Shown piece by piece: positions 1 through 11,199 of a DNA stretch of 64,000 bases. The stretch's first letter is position 1. Each line of letters opens with the position of its first letter. This DNA comes from Phoronis australis. Its lineage: Eukaryota; Phoronida; Phoronidae. The stretch covers positions 985,252 to 1,049,251 of the forward strand of contig NMRA01000010.1 of the NCBI GenBank assembly GCA_002633005.1, in the 5' to 3' direction. Made by a program: the position numbers and the translations under genes. The notes beneath the pieces are model-generated. The model was not told the origin of the DNA. It was given only the letters and a program-made list of their open reading frames with translations, and did not search any database.

Positions 1-388
1 CTAAAGGAACAATAAATCAAGCATTAATCACTGTAATTAACGATCTTAATCGTATTTTAACTCTCCGTTAATTTTTATCACTTAAAAGTCGCCTGCTACA
101 AGGCGGCCATATTGAATGGCTTTTGTATGCCTTCTACGTACTGTAGTGTAACTTCAAGCCGACTGTGCGTTACTGTAAACTTTGCTCCTGATACGAGGAA
201 CTTACACCAATGTCGCATAAATGCCAAGAAGCCAACTTTGAATGATAAAACACTTAAACATGACACCTGCAATGAGTTTTGAGAGGCTGAGCACACCAAT
301 GACGTGCATCTATAATTTGCGAGATGGGAATAAGTGTCTTTTTGTTCCATTTCCCTTGACATCATGGTGCAAACCTGGCGTGCGTTTA

Positions 389-526
389 GTAGACGCTAGG
401 ACCTACACTAGAACGGACCTAGCTAAAACCTAGTCAAAGTCACGTGTTCTTATTTAAAATGCACGGCAAAATCTCACGTAATCTCGCGAAGTCTTGCTTT
501 TTAGCGAGGTCCTAGCGTTACTGAAT
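389..526 (-). repeat. Miniature element, GTAGAGTTCA family, copy 1
   Basis: This segment aligns along its whole length with the reverse complement of the complete copy at 32220-32368: shared landmarks are the central TTTTAAAATGCACGGCAA-like core, the CTCACGTAATCTCGCGAAGTC block and the GCGTTACTGAA end. The right end is worn (TGAATGGGA instead of TGAACTCTAC). It has no coding capacity, so it is read as a non-autonomous DNA transposon. Confidence 0.7.
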
Positions 527-1385
527 GGGAGGCTGTTATAAACTGATGTTTGTAAGGCCCCACGCGAAGTTATGTATCAAGATGGCGATTTTGTCCCACA
601 GTTCCGCTTACTTTCGATTGAAAACCAACTAGCGGCCTATTGCGTTACGGCAAGAACTCTTATACGTTATTCTATTCAAACCCTAAATTGTTAAATAAAA
701 CTACTTTCCGACCTTTCGCTCATTGTTCTATGTTTTCGCGGTGGAGCAATGGGGAGGCAAAAAGAAAAGTTTACATGTCCCTTGACGTGCCAAAGCTTTT
801 AGAGATTAAACCGTTTTGTATGTTGCTGAAGTATTGGTGGGAATACCTAGATCTAGTTAGGCCCAAGACGTTTAAAGAACAAAAACCTGTACAATGAAGG
901 AAGGAATTTTTTTCTGGTGTTGGAGTTCTGTTGATGTCGTCTATTATTTGTTTCATGATAAAAACCTCCATCTTATGTAATATCGATCATTTGAGGCTAG
1001 TGATGACATCTGGGATTTCTATGACAAATGACTCTGCTGCCAGGTAATTCACTTACCTTTAATGACCAAATTATATCAGCGCAATTCATCAAAGCGACTA
1101 AACTTATACATGTAATGCCCTATGGAATGTTTTGCAGCTACACCCACGGCTAAAATGTGAGAATGCATGATTCCTAGGGTAAATCTGATGAACGAATCGT
1201 GCTTTTATATCAGGTTTTGAAATACTTAATGAAGGTATCTTGGATTCCGACTTATAAAATGTGGTCGCATAGTCTCTGCTTTAGAATAGTAGTTTATATT
1301 TTTTCTGAAAAAATAAAGTCGGTTTGAAATTTGCGAAGTTGTCATTTGATCCCATATCTAGTCTTCTATCATTTAGTACTAGCAC
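527..1385. other. No gene seen
   Basis: AT-rich sequence with only short, unconvincing open frames on both strands. No splice-bounded conserved domain, RNA gene or clear repeat was seen. The first 388 bases of the window look the same. Confidence 0.5.
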
Positions 1386-1389
1386 CCAG

Positions 1390-1520
1390 AACGGGGTCAC
1401 CCCGTTTGTTCCCGTTTTATCTACATGGGGTTCTATGTGTCTAGTTTTCTGTGCATCGGGCGGAGTTCTGTGTGTCCCGGGTTATGTGTATCCCGGTGTG
1501 GTAGTGGTGATTGTCCCCCT
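1390..1520 (+). repeat. Degenerate GGGTTCTRTGTGTCCC minisatellite, left arm
   Basis: Variants of a GGGTTCTATGTGTC / GTTCTGTGTGTCCCGGG unit recur here about every 20-25 bases. The same units occur in the opposite orientation at 2040-2225, so the two tracts form a loose inverted pair about 550 bp apart. Open frames over it are by-products of the repeat. Confidence 0.55.
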
Positions 1521-1832
1521 GTGCATGTATTTCAATGTCAGCATGCCAGCGCGTTAGCCAGATGCTTCATTCAAATACACGCGAGCCAGACAATTTCTCC
1601 AGGTGGACCATGGTTACTTTCACACAGTGTTCTATGTGTCCGTGGTCAGCATTGGACCAGCCAAGGAAACCAACATAAAATCATCGTGTGCGACCTAGCC
1701 AAAATCTCGCAAACTTTTAAGGCGCCCTTTCAAGATCTAGCTCGCACTTGACAATTCCAGGGGACATCGCTTGGTATGACAACGACTAGGATCCGATGAG
1801 GATGTATAACAACAACACGTTACCAGGCCGTC

Positions 1833-1920
1833 AGGCATTCGCATCCCTGAACTACCAAATAGAATCTGGTAGAATTTTAGGGGGCATGACCCCTTTGGAC
1901 CCCCTCTAAATCCGCCACTG
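1833..1920 (+). repeat. hAT-like miniature element, 5'-truncated copy
   Basis: Matches the right-hand half of the full copy at 7715-7866: ATTCGCA-CCC-GAACT-CCAAAT-GAATCTGG-AGAATTTT, then GGGGGCATGACCCCTTTGGACCCCC and the terminal AAATCCGCCACTG. The left terminal inverted repeat is missing. Confidence 0.75.
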
Positions 1921-2039
1921 GAACATACTCCATTACTTGTAGAATTTTTTGTCCTATATCAAAATCGAAAAACACCTCAAAATTGCCATGTGGACTTAAA
2001 ATTGCAATTGTAGCTAAAATTTTCCCACTCGTCCACTTA

Positions 2040-2225
2040 GCGCTTGGACCATGGCCCTAACAACCGGGACACATAGAACCCGTAATACACAGAACCCGGA
2101 ATCCATACACGGGACAAATGGAACCCGGGACACAAAGAACCCCGCACGCATTGAACCCGTGACGCAATGCTACGCTCCCGACAGAACACTTGGAAGGAGT
2201 CTACTGAACCCAGGATAGAACATAC
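2040..2225 (-). repeat. Degenerate GGGTTCTRTGTGTCCC minisatellite, right arm
   Basis: At least five units of the type GGGACACATAGAACCCG, for example GGGACACATAGAACCCGTA, AATACACAGAACCCGGA and GGGACACAAAGAACCCC, spaced roughly 20-25 bases. It is the inverse of the tract at 1390-1520. Confidence 0.6.
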
Positions 2226-2250
2226 CCCCAAAGGACAATTTGCCCACATT

Positions 2251-4745
2251 CAACACCGATCCACTAAGCGTAAGTAAACGTTAGTGTTACAGCGGGGCAT
2301 ACTCTCTGGTACATTTTCCCATATTCAGCAAAATTCAAGTATCACTGGCACAGACTTTTAATGAGTTTAACCAAAAGTAGCATGTGGTGACTGTAGAAAT
2401 GCAAACGTGCTCACGCTTCCAAGGTGGTGGCAATAAATATCACATTAGGCATATCTTACAGTAGCAGAATTTGAACGGATGAGAAAGTGTGTTCTGTTCA
2501 CCCCAGATTATCCACCAAAGTCCTCGGCATATCAGAGGCTTTATAGCGCCGTCAAAGATTGAAGTGAGCTAGTCGCCGAATGTATATTGGATGAGATAAT
2601 TGCGGTCGTAAACGAACGCGCCTGTTTAGCGTACAAGTCGAGGTCAAAAAAAGAAACAATAAGTAAGGCGAACGACCAACATGACTGTTGTTAAAATTGA
2701 AAAGAGTAAGGAGTTGACTGACACAAAGTTTAATAAGTTGTTTTTATTGATCTGTTTGTGTACTAGCAGATAGCACTTGATTGACGTGACCCATGAGTTC
2801 AATACAGTGATGATGTGATTTGTTACAATAGAATAACAGGGAACATTCTAGAAGATTCCAGTATGTTAGTGATTAATATAGACATTCTAGAGCCTAGTAT
2901 ATGTTTGTAGAGAGTTTGGGTAGATTCCAAGAAGTTCTGAATAAAATGTGCCTAAATTGGTAAAAAGTTCTAGAACATTGTAAGAGGCTACAAATTCCCA
3001 GGCAGTTGTAAGTGACAGTTAGTTGAAAGTGAGTTGAAAGTCAGTTACAGTTAAAGTCATAGTTGAGTCTCAGTGAAGAAAACCATCAGTTACAGCGCTA
3101 TACAATCTATTCAACTATTGAGACAGCAGGTTATTGAATCAAAGACTGTGCACTGGCTGGAGTATAGAACAGATAATACGTCACACGTTTTGTTTGAGTA
3201 GACTTGTTAACCTACGGTCGAGAATAATAAAGTGATAAACTCGATCCCACTCTTCTGTCAATCGTCGCACCGAAAGCTATTACCACCGGTTGGTAACAAC
3301 TATGCCCACCCATTCACCGGGAAAACGTGATGAAAAGTAAATATTAGTCGTCTTCGAATTTCTAATTTCGATGCATTGTAAGAGAAACTAGCGAATAGGT
3401 TTTCTTCAGCAGCGCGGCTAAGTCACGCGCATTGATTTGTGAATCAATTAGGACATGTTAGCCACAGTCTTGCTTAACCCCAAAGGTTAGCGTAGGCGTT
3501 GCCTCGTGAAGAATAAATAGGCTTTTTCAACAACTAGTTATGTTGCAGCTGCCATAATTAATGATTTAAAAGCATTTACTGTGCTTTTTCTAAAGGTTTG
3601 AGTCACGTTAGTGTTTAAGAGGCTGTATAATGACATTTTACACATTTTAAAGAGGAACACGTGAAACCAACCAATCTTTCCACCTGCGTAGCGAACACGA
3701 GGCTGCTAATTTTACAGAATTAACTGGCCTATACGAAAGGTTGATTTTAGGAGGAAGCATGGCTTTACTGTCCCTTTAATAATCGTCAATTTCATGCAAT
3801 ATCAATGACATTTTAGCCTCTAACTACAAGAATCAAGTCGCATCAATTAATTCGACTTACTGTCATAATGAACATAAGCTGTTTGTTAGAAATTGATTTG
3901 TTAACGCGATCAGTTTGCAATTGCTTTGTGCGCATACAACGTAATTTACTTGGTGTTCTACAATCACCCGCAGGTCAACCGGTCTTCTGGGAATAACCAA
4001 GACATAATTTTTAAGATTTTTAGTCATTTGACGTCAATTTCATATATTATTTCAGGAGCTTTGCTACGTTTTCGATTTAGTGAAGTTCAGAACACATAGA
4101 GCTCATTATTTATCGACAGCTTTGTTGTTTACAACGTATTCTTAAAAACACTGATTCCTCTCCATACACCAATTTAGAACACAGGATTTGTTTCGTCAGT
4201 GGAAACCCATCACTTAGTTAGAAACATGGTATAAAAACATGGTTAAATAACCCTGTTTGTGTTCATTTCATTATAATCATTTTAATGTTTTTAAAGTGGG
4301 TAGCGTTTCCGAGGACACCTCATTACATATGGCGGCATTGGTCACCTGTCACTCACTACGGCGACCATTTTAGGTGGTGGTGCAGCATCAAAATGAAAAT
4401 TAAACTAAAAACTGATATTAAATTCAGCTAAGTTTGAAAATGATCGGAGTTGTGTTGAACGACAATTATTTAGGCTTACGGTTTGACCGAATTACTCTGC
4501 GTTAAAATCCGTTTTATGTCGTTTGTGTGTAAAATGGATGTATTTTTCATTCATTTCATTCATAGATTTCATTCATTTGTTTTGACATGTTTATATTTCA
4601 TCAACGCGCCCAAGCGATGGGTGACCAGCTGCACTGAACATTGTTACCCAGAACACTGGAATAGAAATGCAATCCATGGTAACAACAACAATAGCGCCCA
4701 CAAACTAGGAAGGTGATGGCACGTGTGCTGGGCAAAGAATATTAC
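2251..4745 (-). other. Intron or flank downstream of the TRPC exon
   Basis: Sequence 3' (minus strand) of the TRPC exon. The donor at 4745-4744 implies that an intron begins here. I could not find the next TRPC exon in 1-4745, so the intron probably runs out of the window. The only other signal is the possible LTR at 2690-3310. Confidence 0.45.
2690..3310 (+). repeat. Possible solo LTR-like sequence
   Basis: A long stretch without coding potential that has the texture of an LTR: many TTCTAGAA-type motifs, AATAATAAAGTG near 3225 as a possible polyadenylation signal, then TGTCAATCGTCG and a TTGGTAACA tract about 65 bp further on. No second copy is present in the window, so the assignment is weak. 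Confidence 0.2.
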
Positions 4746-5480
4746 CTGATATTCCTTTTCAACTGTTTCGAGGTAATCCAGTTCATGACTGAGGCGAAAA
4801 GCAGCCATTAAAGGGTCTTCATGCGCAAGGGAAAGATACGCCGTTCCCGCAAGGCCGCGATAAGCATTCAGTCTGGTGCGAGAGTATTTGACGGAATCGT
4901 AGATCCTCATGTTACGACATTCCACGCAATGGCAATTGTAGTCGTGTGGTTTCGTGATTCGAGAGCCATGAAGTAACAGCATTTGCACCATGCGGTAGTT
5001 ATTTAGTTGAGCCGCCAGCATAATGGGAGTTATATCCGAAGAAAATCGAGGATTGTCGGACATTCGTTTATTATAAAACTCTCCTCCAGCTAAGTTAAAC
5101 TTATTGCTTTTGAAGACTGTGTGTTTCAGTAATATCTCACAGATATTCACACGTCCTAGGCTGACCGAGTGAAGCAAGGCGTCTTGCACACACTGTGCGT
5201 TAATGCGCGGCAGTAAAAACTCAATGACTTCTTCGTGGTCGCCATCAGCCGCTAATTCTATAGCGTTCCGTCCCAGGAAATCAACACAATTCACGTTAAC
5301 TCCATCTTGAAGTACACAAGACATAACTTCCTGTTCGTTGCCGTGCTGGCAAGCAGTGAGGAAGCGTGATTCAGACGTGATAACATCTTCTTCTGTAGTA
5401 GGAGAGAATATCTTTTTGTACAAAAGGTCTTTTCGTAGAGTCTTTCCAGTCCTACGCTTTGATGTTCCTCTAACGGGCAT
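4746..5480 (-). CDS. TRPC-family cation channel, first coding exon (N-terminal cytoplasmic part)
   Basis: Encodes 245 residues of the cytoplasmic N-terminus of a canonical transient receptor potential (TRPC) channel, a plasma-membrane cation channel family gated downstream of phospholipase C. Ankyrin-type repeats lie at about residues 37-66, 67-95, 97-121 and 149-179. H179, C183, C185 and C188 form the His/Cys zinc site known in TRPC proteins, and residues 190-245 match the TRPC-specific domain that follows the ankyrins (RGLAGTAYLSLAHEDPLMAA). The ATG at 5480 is chosen because a strong acceptor (TTGTCTTGCAG) ends directly before it; an in-frame upstream ATG at 5504 would lie in that intron. 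The exon ends ATCAG|GTAAT at 4746, phase 0. The pore and transmembrane exons are outside the window. Family assignment is firm; the subtype is not resolved. Confidence 0.88.
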
Positions 5481-7714
5481 CTGCAAGACAAGACATACTT
5501 TCACATCTCATCACAGCAGGTCGATCAGAACACTTATACTTGACTAGCCAGCAATTCTGGTCGTCGTTTTGAAACCTAGTCATTGTTCGCTTGAAATTTT
5601 CAGTGAACACTACTCCTGCCTAAAGAGACAAGCCGCATGTACGTGTATACTCCTAACAGATTTTATTAGAAAAAAGCTATCTTTTGAGTACACTGACCCT
5701 TGCATACTCTGTTGGAATTTGGAACAAGTGATATTTTTCGTTGTACGTACTAAGAATGGCGGTGAACCAAAACTACTTTAAATTCCCGGAGTATGATTTG
5801 GTAATGAAGGTAAATGCAAATAATTTTGAGTATTTTGGAAGACAAATCAGCCCGTATAATAATGGCGTGGAGCGGTGGAAGGCAATGCAAACCATGCGGG
5901 CAAGTTTTATTTCCTTGCGATGCAGGATTTCTCAAATGTAGAAAATTCTAAAATCACTGACATCATATACATTATTGCGCTTCGACCTTGGTATGAAAAA
6001 AACTAATGACCTCACGGGAAAAGACAAGATCGCAGACGTTTCCGCGAGATATTGTTAGATTTACTTGCGAGTACCTTGAGTACGGAACGTAGCCTAGCAT
6101 GACTTAACACTCCGCAAGGCATTGTCATCTGGGCCTACGGAGGCAGGTTTTTACAAAGATCGTAGGTTTGGTCGTAGCTAACTCCGGTCGCAGGCACGCT
6201 ATTTGAGAAGGTGTCACTGAACCTTACTGCTGACACAAGCGTGACCAAGCAGATCACATTTAATTTGAACGGTATTAAGCATCCAATATACCACTGTCTT
6301 AAGTAAAAGACCAAATGTCAGGGAAATGAATCATAAAGCGGGGCCCAGATCTCCAGTCTCATTGTTCTCTGAGAGAAAAATTTGCTTATGTGGTTTAAGG
6401 TAATGGGTCAACCAATAGACATAGCATAAAAGATTGATTAACTTTCGAACAGCGTACGCCCTATCTCAAGGATGTATGAATGGATTAGAATGAAACTATT
6501 TCACTTTTGTAAAGTGCGGCTTTTATGATTTCTATGGACAAATCAAAAGTACCAGAAAATAAAATAAAAAGCCTCGAAAAAATGTGGTAGCATTTTTGAG
6601 ATTTCACCGTGAACTTGTCTATCGAAAGATTCCGGCGTTACGGATTTGTCTCTGATGAATTGCAGCAATATATATTGACCGGCGACCCATTCAGTGAAAG
6701 GTTGTATAAACTACTTGTGCTTAAAATATACATTTCAATAAAGCTTAATAGCGCTGATTTGAAGAAGTTGGGCTCAATGAGGTCGCCATGGCAATACGCC
6801 CGTGCTGTGACTGTCTACTCAAACAATCAGCTCGAAAACGTAGACTTTGAAGTAAAACAAACAGTTAAAACCTTATGTTAAACTATACACTGCATGAGAT
6901 ACTTACGTTGACCTTACTTCCGAGAGTTAAATGTCGGCCAATCTCCAGAATAGTATTTTGCGTCGCTTATAATGAACTTGACTTGACATGGTTTGCACAC
7001 ATCAAATGTTATTATGTTAGATTAATACGGGTACATGACTGTTGAGCAATTATCACATTTGTCAGTTAGCCGACGTGAATGCGTGCCACCTGTACTTGAA
7101 GTCGACAATTCTCTGCCAATCGCGCGCATACAAACCCAGGCGTAATTTTCCATCGATTGACAGCAAATTTATGAATAAATAAATGATCAAACAAACATGT
7201 ATAATGCTCGTGTGTCTCACTGAAGTGCTTGATTAGCAACGTTTATATCACCACTCCGAAACAGATGTTTTCTTGAGTTAAAGAGACATTGTTGGATTGC
7301 CGCCGAAAAACACGTTTTGGGGATTGCTGTCGGATAGGGTAAACTTCTTGAAGTTGCCGGCTTTGACAACAGCTACACGTATAAAACAACAAAGATTGTT
7401 GTGCTCGTGTTATTTTAACACAAATGTACAATTCTCCCCCTTGTCTGCCACACATTCGCAGACATCGAGGGCGGTGTCCTCGTCATTTCAATACGCTTGT
7501 ATGTAATTCCTTGTTGTCAGTTGTTAGCGTGTTCGGATTTTAATCGTTAGCGCGACAGGTGTCACAGATTCTGAGAACGAGTTGATCGATCATTTAGATT
7601 AATGTACAAAATTACAGCCTGTAAACACTACCCTACCCCTTCTAATCATGCATCGTAAACGTAATTCATATTCTGATAGAAGGAATGGAATCCGTTAATA
7701 TTTCTGTCATGAAT
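5481..7714. other. 5' intron of the TRPC gene, then no gene seen
   Basis: The bases next to 5481 are intronic by the acceptor signal. The upstream non-coding exon and promoter could not be located. Open frames at 6609-6881 and 7243-7506 lack recognisable domains and do not show convincing exon borders. Confidence 0.45.
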
Positions 7715-7866
7715 CAGGGACGTATCCAGGATTTTGAGTTGGGGGGCAGGGCAGAGCATTAGCCAGGATTTTGCCCGCCAGATATTCGCACCCCCGAACT
7801 GCCAAATGGAATCTGGGAGAATTTTTTGGGGGCATGGCCTCCTTGTCCCCCTTAAATCCGCCACTG
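7715..7866 (+). mobile_element. hAT-like miniature element, complete copy with TSD
   Basis: A 152-bp element. Its termini CAGGGACGTATCCAGG and AAATCCGCCACTG are imperfect inverted repeats (consensus CAGTGGCGGATCCAG). It is flanked on both sides by TGAAT, a possible 5-bp target duplication. The interior carries the G-rich GGGGGGCAGGGCAGAGC and GGGGGCATGGCC blocks seen in the other copies. There is no ORF. The termini resemble those of hAT-type non-autonomous elements, but the superfamily is an inference and hAT elements usually give 8-bp duplications. Confidence 0.75.
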
Positions 7867-7961
7867 TGAATGATCCTAGAAAAGCGTTTGAGTGGAACTA
7901 GGTGGAACTGACACGTTAGTTATGTCATTAGTAATTCAATTTCGAAGATAAAACAATATCC

Positions 7962-8150
7962 AAAGTGGGCAAAAAGGTCCGCCTCGGAGAAAACGAGACA
8001 AAAGTCTACAAAAATTCGGTGCGAATGCGCAATTCATAGGTCTGAACGTAGTACCCCGTTTTTATTTTTAGTCCCCGTATTTTTTCAGTAAAAGGTCCAC
8101 ATATTGAAAAAGTAGAGCGCCCCCTATATTTTAGGCTGGGTGCGTGCATG
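7962..8150 (-). repeat. GC-rich repeat family with GGGTGCGCGC end, copy 1
   Basis: On the minus strand this shares GACTTTTGTCTCG..., AGGCGGACCTTTTTGCCCACTT with the copies at 25345-25600 and 62108-62227. The plus-strand end GGCTGGGTGCGTGCATGA resembles, in inverted orientation, the left terminus of the 25345 copy. It is non-coding. Confidence 0.6.
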
Positions 8151-8327
8151 AGGGATAAACTTAATGTAATTATTCACTACTTGTGTACGTTGGTGGCGCT
8201 GCAAAAATGATTGTTGTGCATTGCTCTTCAGGACACAATAGCCTCGTTCACATGCTTAAGTGAGAAACCTGAGTGTTAATTGCTCTGTCTGATGAGGTCA
8301 AACCATGAGAACCAGAGCAGTGGAAAC

Positions 8328-8486
8328 CAGTGGCGGACTGAGAGGGCGGTCAAGGGGGCCATGCCACCCCTAAAGTTCTCCCACATTCCATTTGGCAGTT
8401 CGGGGGTGCGAATGTGTGACGGACAAAATCCTGGCTAATACTCTGCCCTGCCCTCCCCCTAACTCAAAATCCTGGATCCGCCCCTG
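8328..8486 (-). mobile_element. hAT-like miniature element, inverted copy
   Basis: A 159-bp copy in the opposite orientation to the one at 7715, with ends CAGTGGCGGACTGAG and CTGGATCCGCCCCTG. Flanks GAAAC / TAAAC agree at four of five bases, consistent with a 5-bp target duplication. The interior matches TTCTCCCACATTCCATTTGGCAGTTCGGGGGTGCGAAT of the family, without an ORF. Confidence 0.78.
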
Positions 8487-8554
8487 TAAACTACCATAAC
8501 TCGAAGGGTAGATAAGCGACACCTTACACACACCTACATGCAAGCCTAGATTCA

Positions 8555-8776
8555 CGCGCTAACGTGGAAAGCCTGTACGCCCTGTCCGACTTGGTATTCC
8601 ACAACGTGACATGCGCAGTTGCAGACCACATGGCTGCTACTACGGAGCTTGTCCAGGGAATCGATACGGCGTCATTCCTACCGGAAATTTCCGAATACAA
8701 GACCGCGGGAGGATATTCGGAAAATGGGGGCGTATCTTTTTTCAAACATTTTGTGATGCAGTTTTAGTTAAATAAA
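8555..8776 (+). other. Unassigned open frame ending next to AATAAA
   Basis: An open frame from about 8564 runs to a TAG at 8766-8768, and AATAAA follows at 8771-8776. This could be a terminal exon, but the antisense frame over the same bases is also open and no domain is recognised in either. It is recorded because the polyadenylation signal is unusually close to the stop codon. I do not call it a gene. Confidence 0.2.
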
Positions 8777-9171
8777 CATCATGTCTGAATTTTTAAATCA
8801 ACACGTCCTGTTTAACTATGTAGTTGTATCTCTTTTCTAGGAATTTCATGAATCCATACTTATTGGAAATTTGAGCAAACACAATGAGTTAAATCTGCCC
8901 TTCACACTTGCTAACATGATTACCCATCAGATTTTCAAAACATGGAAACATTCACCGTAAATAGGCATACTTACTTTTGGGTGGGCCTATTTTCGGAAAT
9001 TCATGTATGAATACGTTTACCCTTTAAGGTATTAATGACGGCCCTGTAGCTTTTGGAGAGAGTACTGCCCTGCATTGCTTATGCAAAGTTCTGAATTGCA
9101 AAAATACTATGAAAATCGACCACATTTGTTTTTGGCCAAAATATGAGAACGGACTTAAAAATCGGCACGTA

Positions 9172-9300
9172 TGTAAAGAACAACACATTGATTGACGTTT
9201 CGGTTTATTGTATATAAACCATTCTCAAGACAAAAGTTCCCAATATTCCAATCAATGAACCGAACGCCGATCAATATGTCGTTGTTTATATACGCGTTGA
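9172..9300 (-). repeat. Inverted repeat with hammerhead-like core
   Basis: Arms 9172-9210 and 9262-9300 are imperfect inverted copies (AACAACACATTGATTGACG against the complement of CGCCGATCAATATGTCGTTG). On the minus strand the left arm reads CTTGAGAATGGTTTAT...ATAAACCGAAACGTC: a 7-bp helix (9202-9208 with 9214-9220) followed by CGAAACGTC, the 3' core of hammerhead ribozymes. The CTGANGA box is degenerate. Such motifs are known from the terminal repeats of Penelope-like elements. Confidence 0.45.
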
Positions 9301-11107
9301 TTTAAAGTTCGTACCCATGTTATGAAAAAATCCAATTTTGCTCAAAATCCGACAACTGTTGTTTTATAGCCAAAGTTACTGTAAACATTTTCTTTGTTTT
9401 TCTTTGAAAATCGCTTTGTCAATTCAGAACTCTGTCACCCAGTCACACATCCTGCGTAAGCTCTAGTGAATTCAACAAGGATTCAAACAGAAATGACGGG
9501 GGTCTGACGTAAGGACGCTGCAATGTGCGGCAACAAGTCATTTTTTATATTGCTATCCAGTATACATCGCCGCAATTAACACCGGTTACTTTCCCTGATA
9601 TTTATTGCAAAAATATCTCACCAACACGTGCGTAGACTATTGCACTCAAGAGACGGGCAAGGAATTAGGAACCAATTTGCATGAAACAGTTCCAAATAAG
9701 GACTTCACGACTACGTTCCGTGAATCTTTTGGACATTTGTGGATTCACTTTATTGTTTTTCTGTCACATTGTCTTTATTACTAGCTCATCTTTTATTCAA
9801 GGCCTTTTCTAATAAACATCTAAAAACCGAGCTTACTCTCAATATGCACGATAGCTTTACATAGACTTAGTAATGGAGATAAAATAGTCAATGATCCTAA
9901 GAATCCACAAATGCGCTGGGTATTTAGGCAAAATAGTTAAATCCCTATCTACTAATGTTGCGTGTAACCGGTCATTGTTTTGAATTATTCAGTGTATTAA
10001 GGCGAGCGACCATAAATAAACATACTATACATACACACACGCGCACGCACGCAAGCGGATTGGTTTAAACAAAATGCGAAGTCAAGAAAAACAAAGCAAA
10101 ACAGAAAATACAGCTTAACATCTAACACAGCATGACTGCCTTTCTCTGCAGGGACTAGGAACCAGGCAGCATTAGTTATGACGTTAAAATCCCGAGAACT
10201 CTTATAGCGACTAAAACTAGTGGCATATGTTTTACAGCAATTTGAATGTCAAGTACAAAAGGCATATTAACTAGAGACGGTATTTATTCTCAATAACTTA
10301 AATCTCACCACAAGGGCATAAACTCTCCTCGCTTGGAATTATAAGGTATCTTCTCATCTCAACAACCAACGAATGGATAGCGCATCAAAATCGCGCCGGC
10401 GTTTTTCAGTGAACATTTGCAATATACGCACGTGCAACTCCAGCATTAGAGTTGGCTTAAACAATCTACATTTGATTTGCTTGTTAGTGATACACTTTCT
10501 TGGCTTGTCACATACCGGTATGACGTTCAAGGTCAGTACAGCGTTGTTTAAAAACGTTTAAAAATAAGACTTTATCTCTAACTCCTTATTTATGTGAATT
10601 AGCCTCGAAACTGAATTTCTGCTTACTTGTCGGGGCCCCTTCCACAGACCGTCAGGGCAAAGGTTGCACAGTAACAATGATTTGAATAATGTATTTGTAT
10701 TTCTAAATAAAGATTCCCCTAACATGTGACCATAGCATATAAAATCGAGTAATTGTTTCACAACAGTTTTCTGTCAGCAAACACTGAATTAGTAAATGTG
10801 CTCATACGGCCTCGGTGCCCGGTCAATTACCTTTGTTGCCGGCATCAAATGCCAGTAACGCAGTGGCTTATTAATTGCTGGCTTCTCAACATTTGTCACG
10901 AATACTGCAAAGGCATTATAAATTGTATCTAATGAGACAGACTTTGTTTCAGTTTTATATAAGCATTGGTTAGGATGAGAATAATTCATTTTGAAACATA
11001 ACGCAGAATAATAAACGTCGACATGGCAACTCACCAGGCGCCAATCCCGACTTAGTCAAGAGCTCATCCGACGAAGACTTCACGGGTCGGAACGTTAGGT
11101 TTTACAG
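9301..11107. other. No gene seen
   Basis: AT-rich sequence with a short (AC)n/(GCAC)n run near 10030-10055. Open frames at 10373-10561, 10558-10761 and 10789-11034 have no recognised domain. Confidence 0.45.
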
Positions 11108-11199
11108 GCTATCAGTTCGAACCGGAATACACTGATCAAGAAATACTAGAGAGGCGCCGTGAACATGCACAGGCAACGGAACGTATGGATAGTTCTTTG
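11108..11199 (+). CDS. Possible exon fragment, YQFEPEY-type sequence
   Basis: A 92-nt stretch bounded by TTTTACAG and G|GTGAGC translates as YQFEPEYTDQEILERRREHA and on to DSSLV. The YQFEP start and the charged helix recall the beginning of the P2X7-like intracellular-domain proteins that are multiplied in some marine invertebrates. The resemblance is short, so this is a tentative call. It directly abuts the antisense THAP exon. Confidence 0.25.

Noticed and set aside
2690-3310. Solo LTR belonging to the Gmr1-like element at 41 kb
   Set aside because: No alignable similarity to 40822-40972 or 44719-45399 beyond short A/T-rich words.
8524-8745. Antisense frame opposite the 8564-8768 open frame
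   Set aside because: Both strands are open over the same interval and neither has a recognised domain, so coding cannot be argued.
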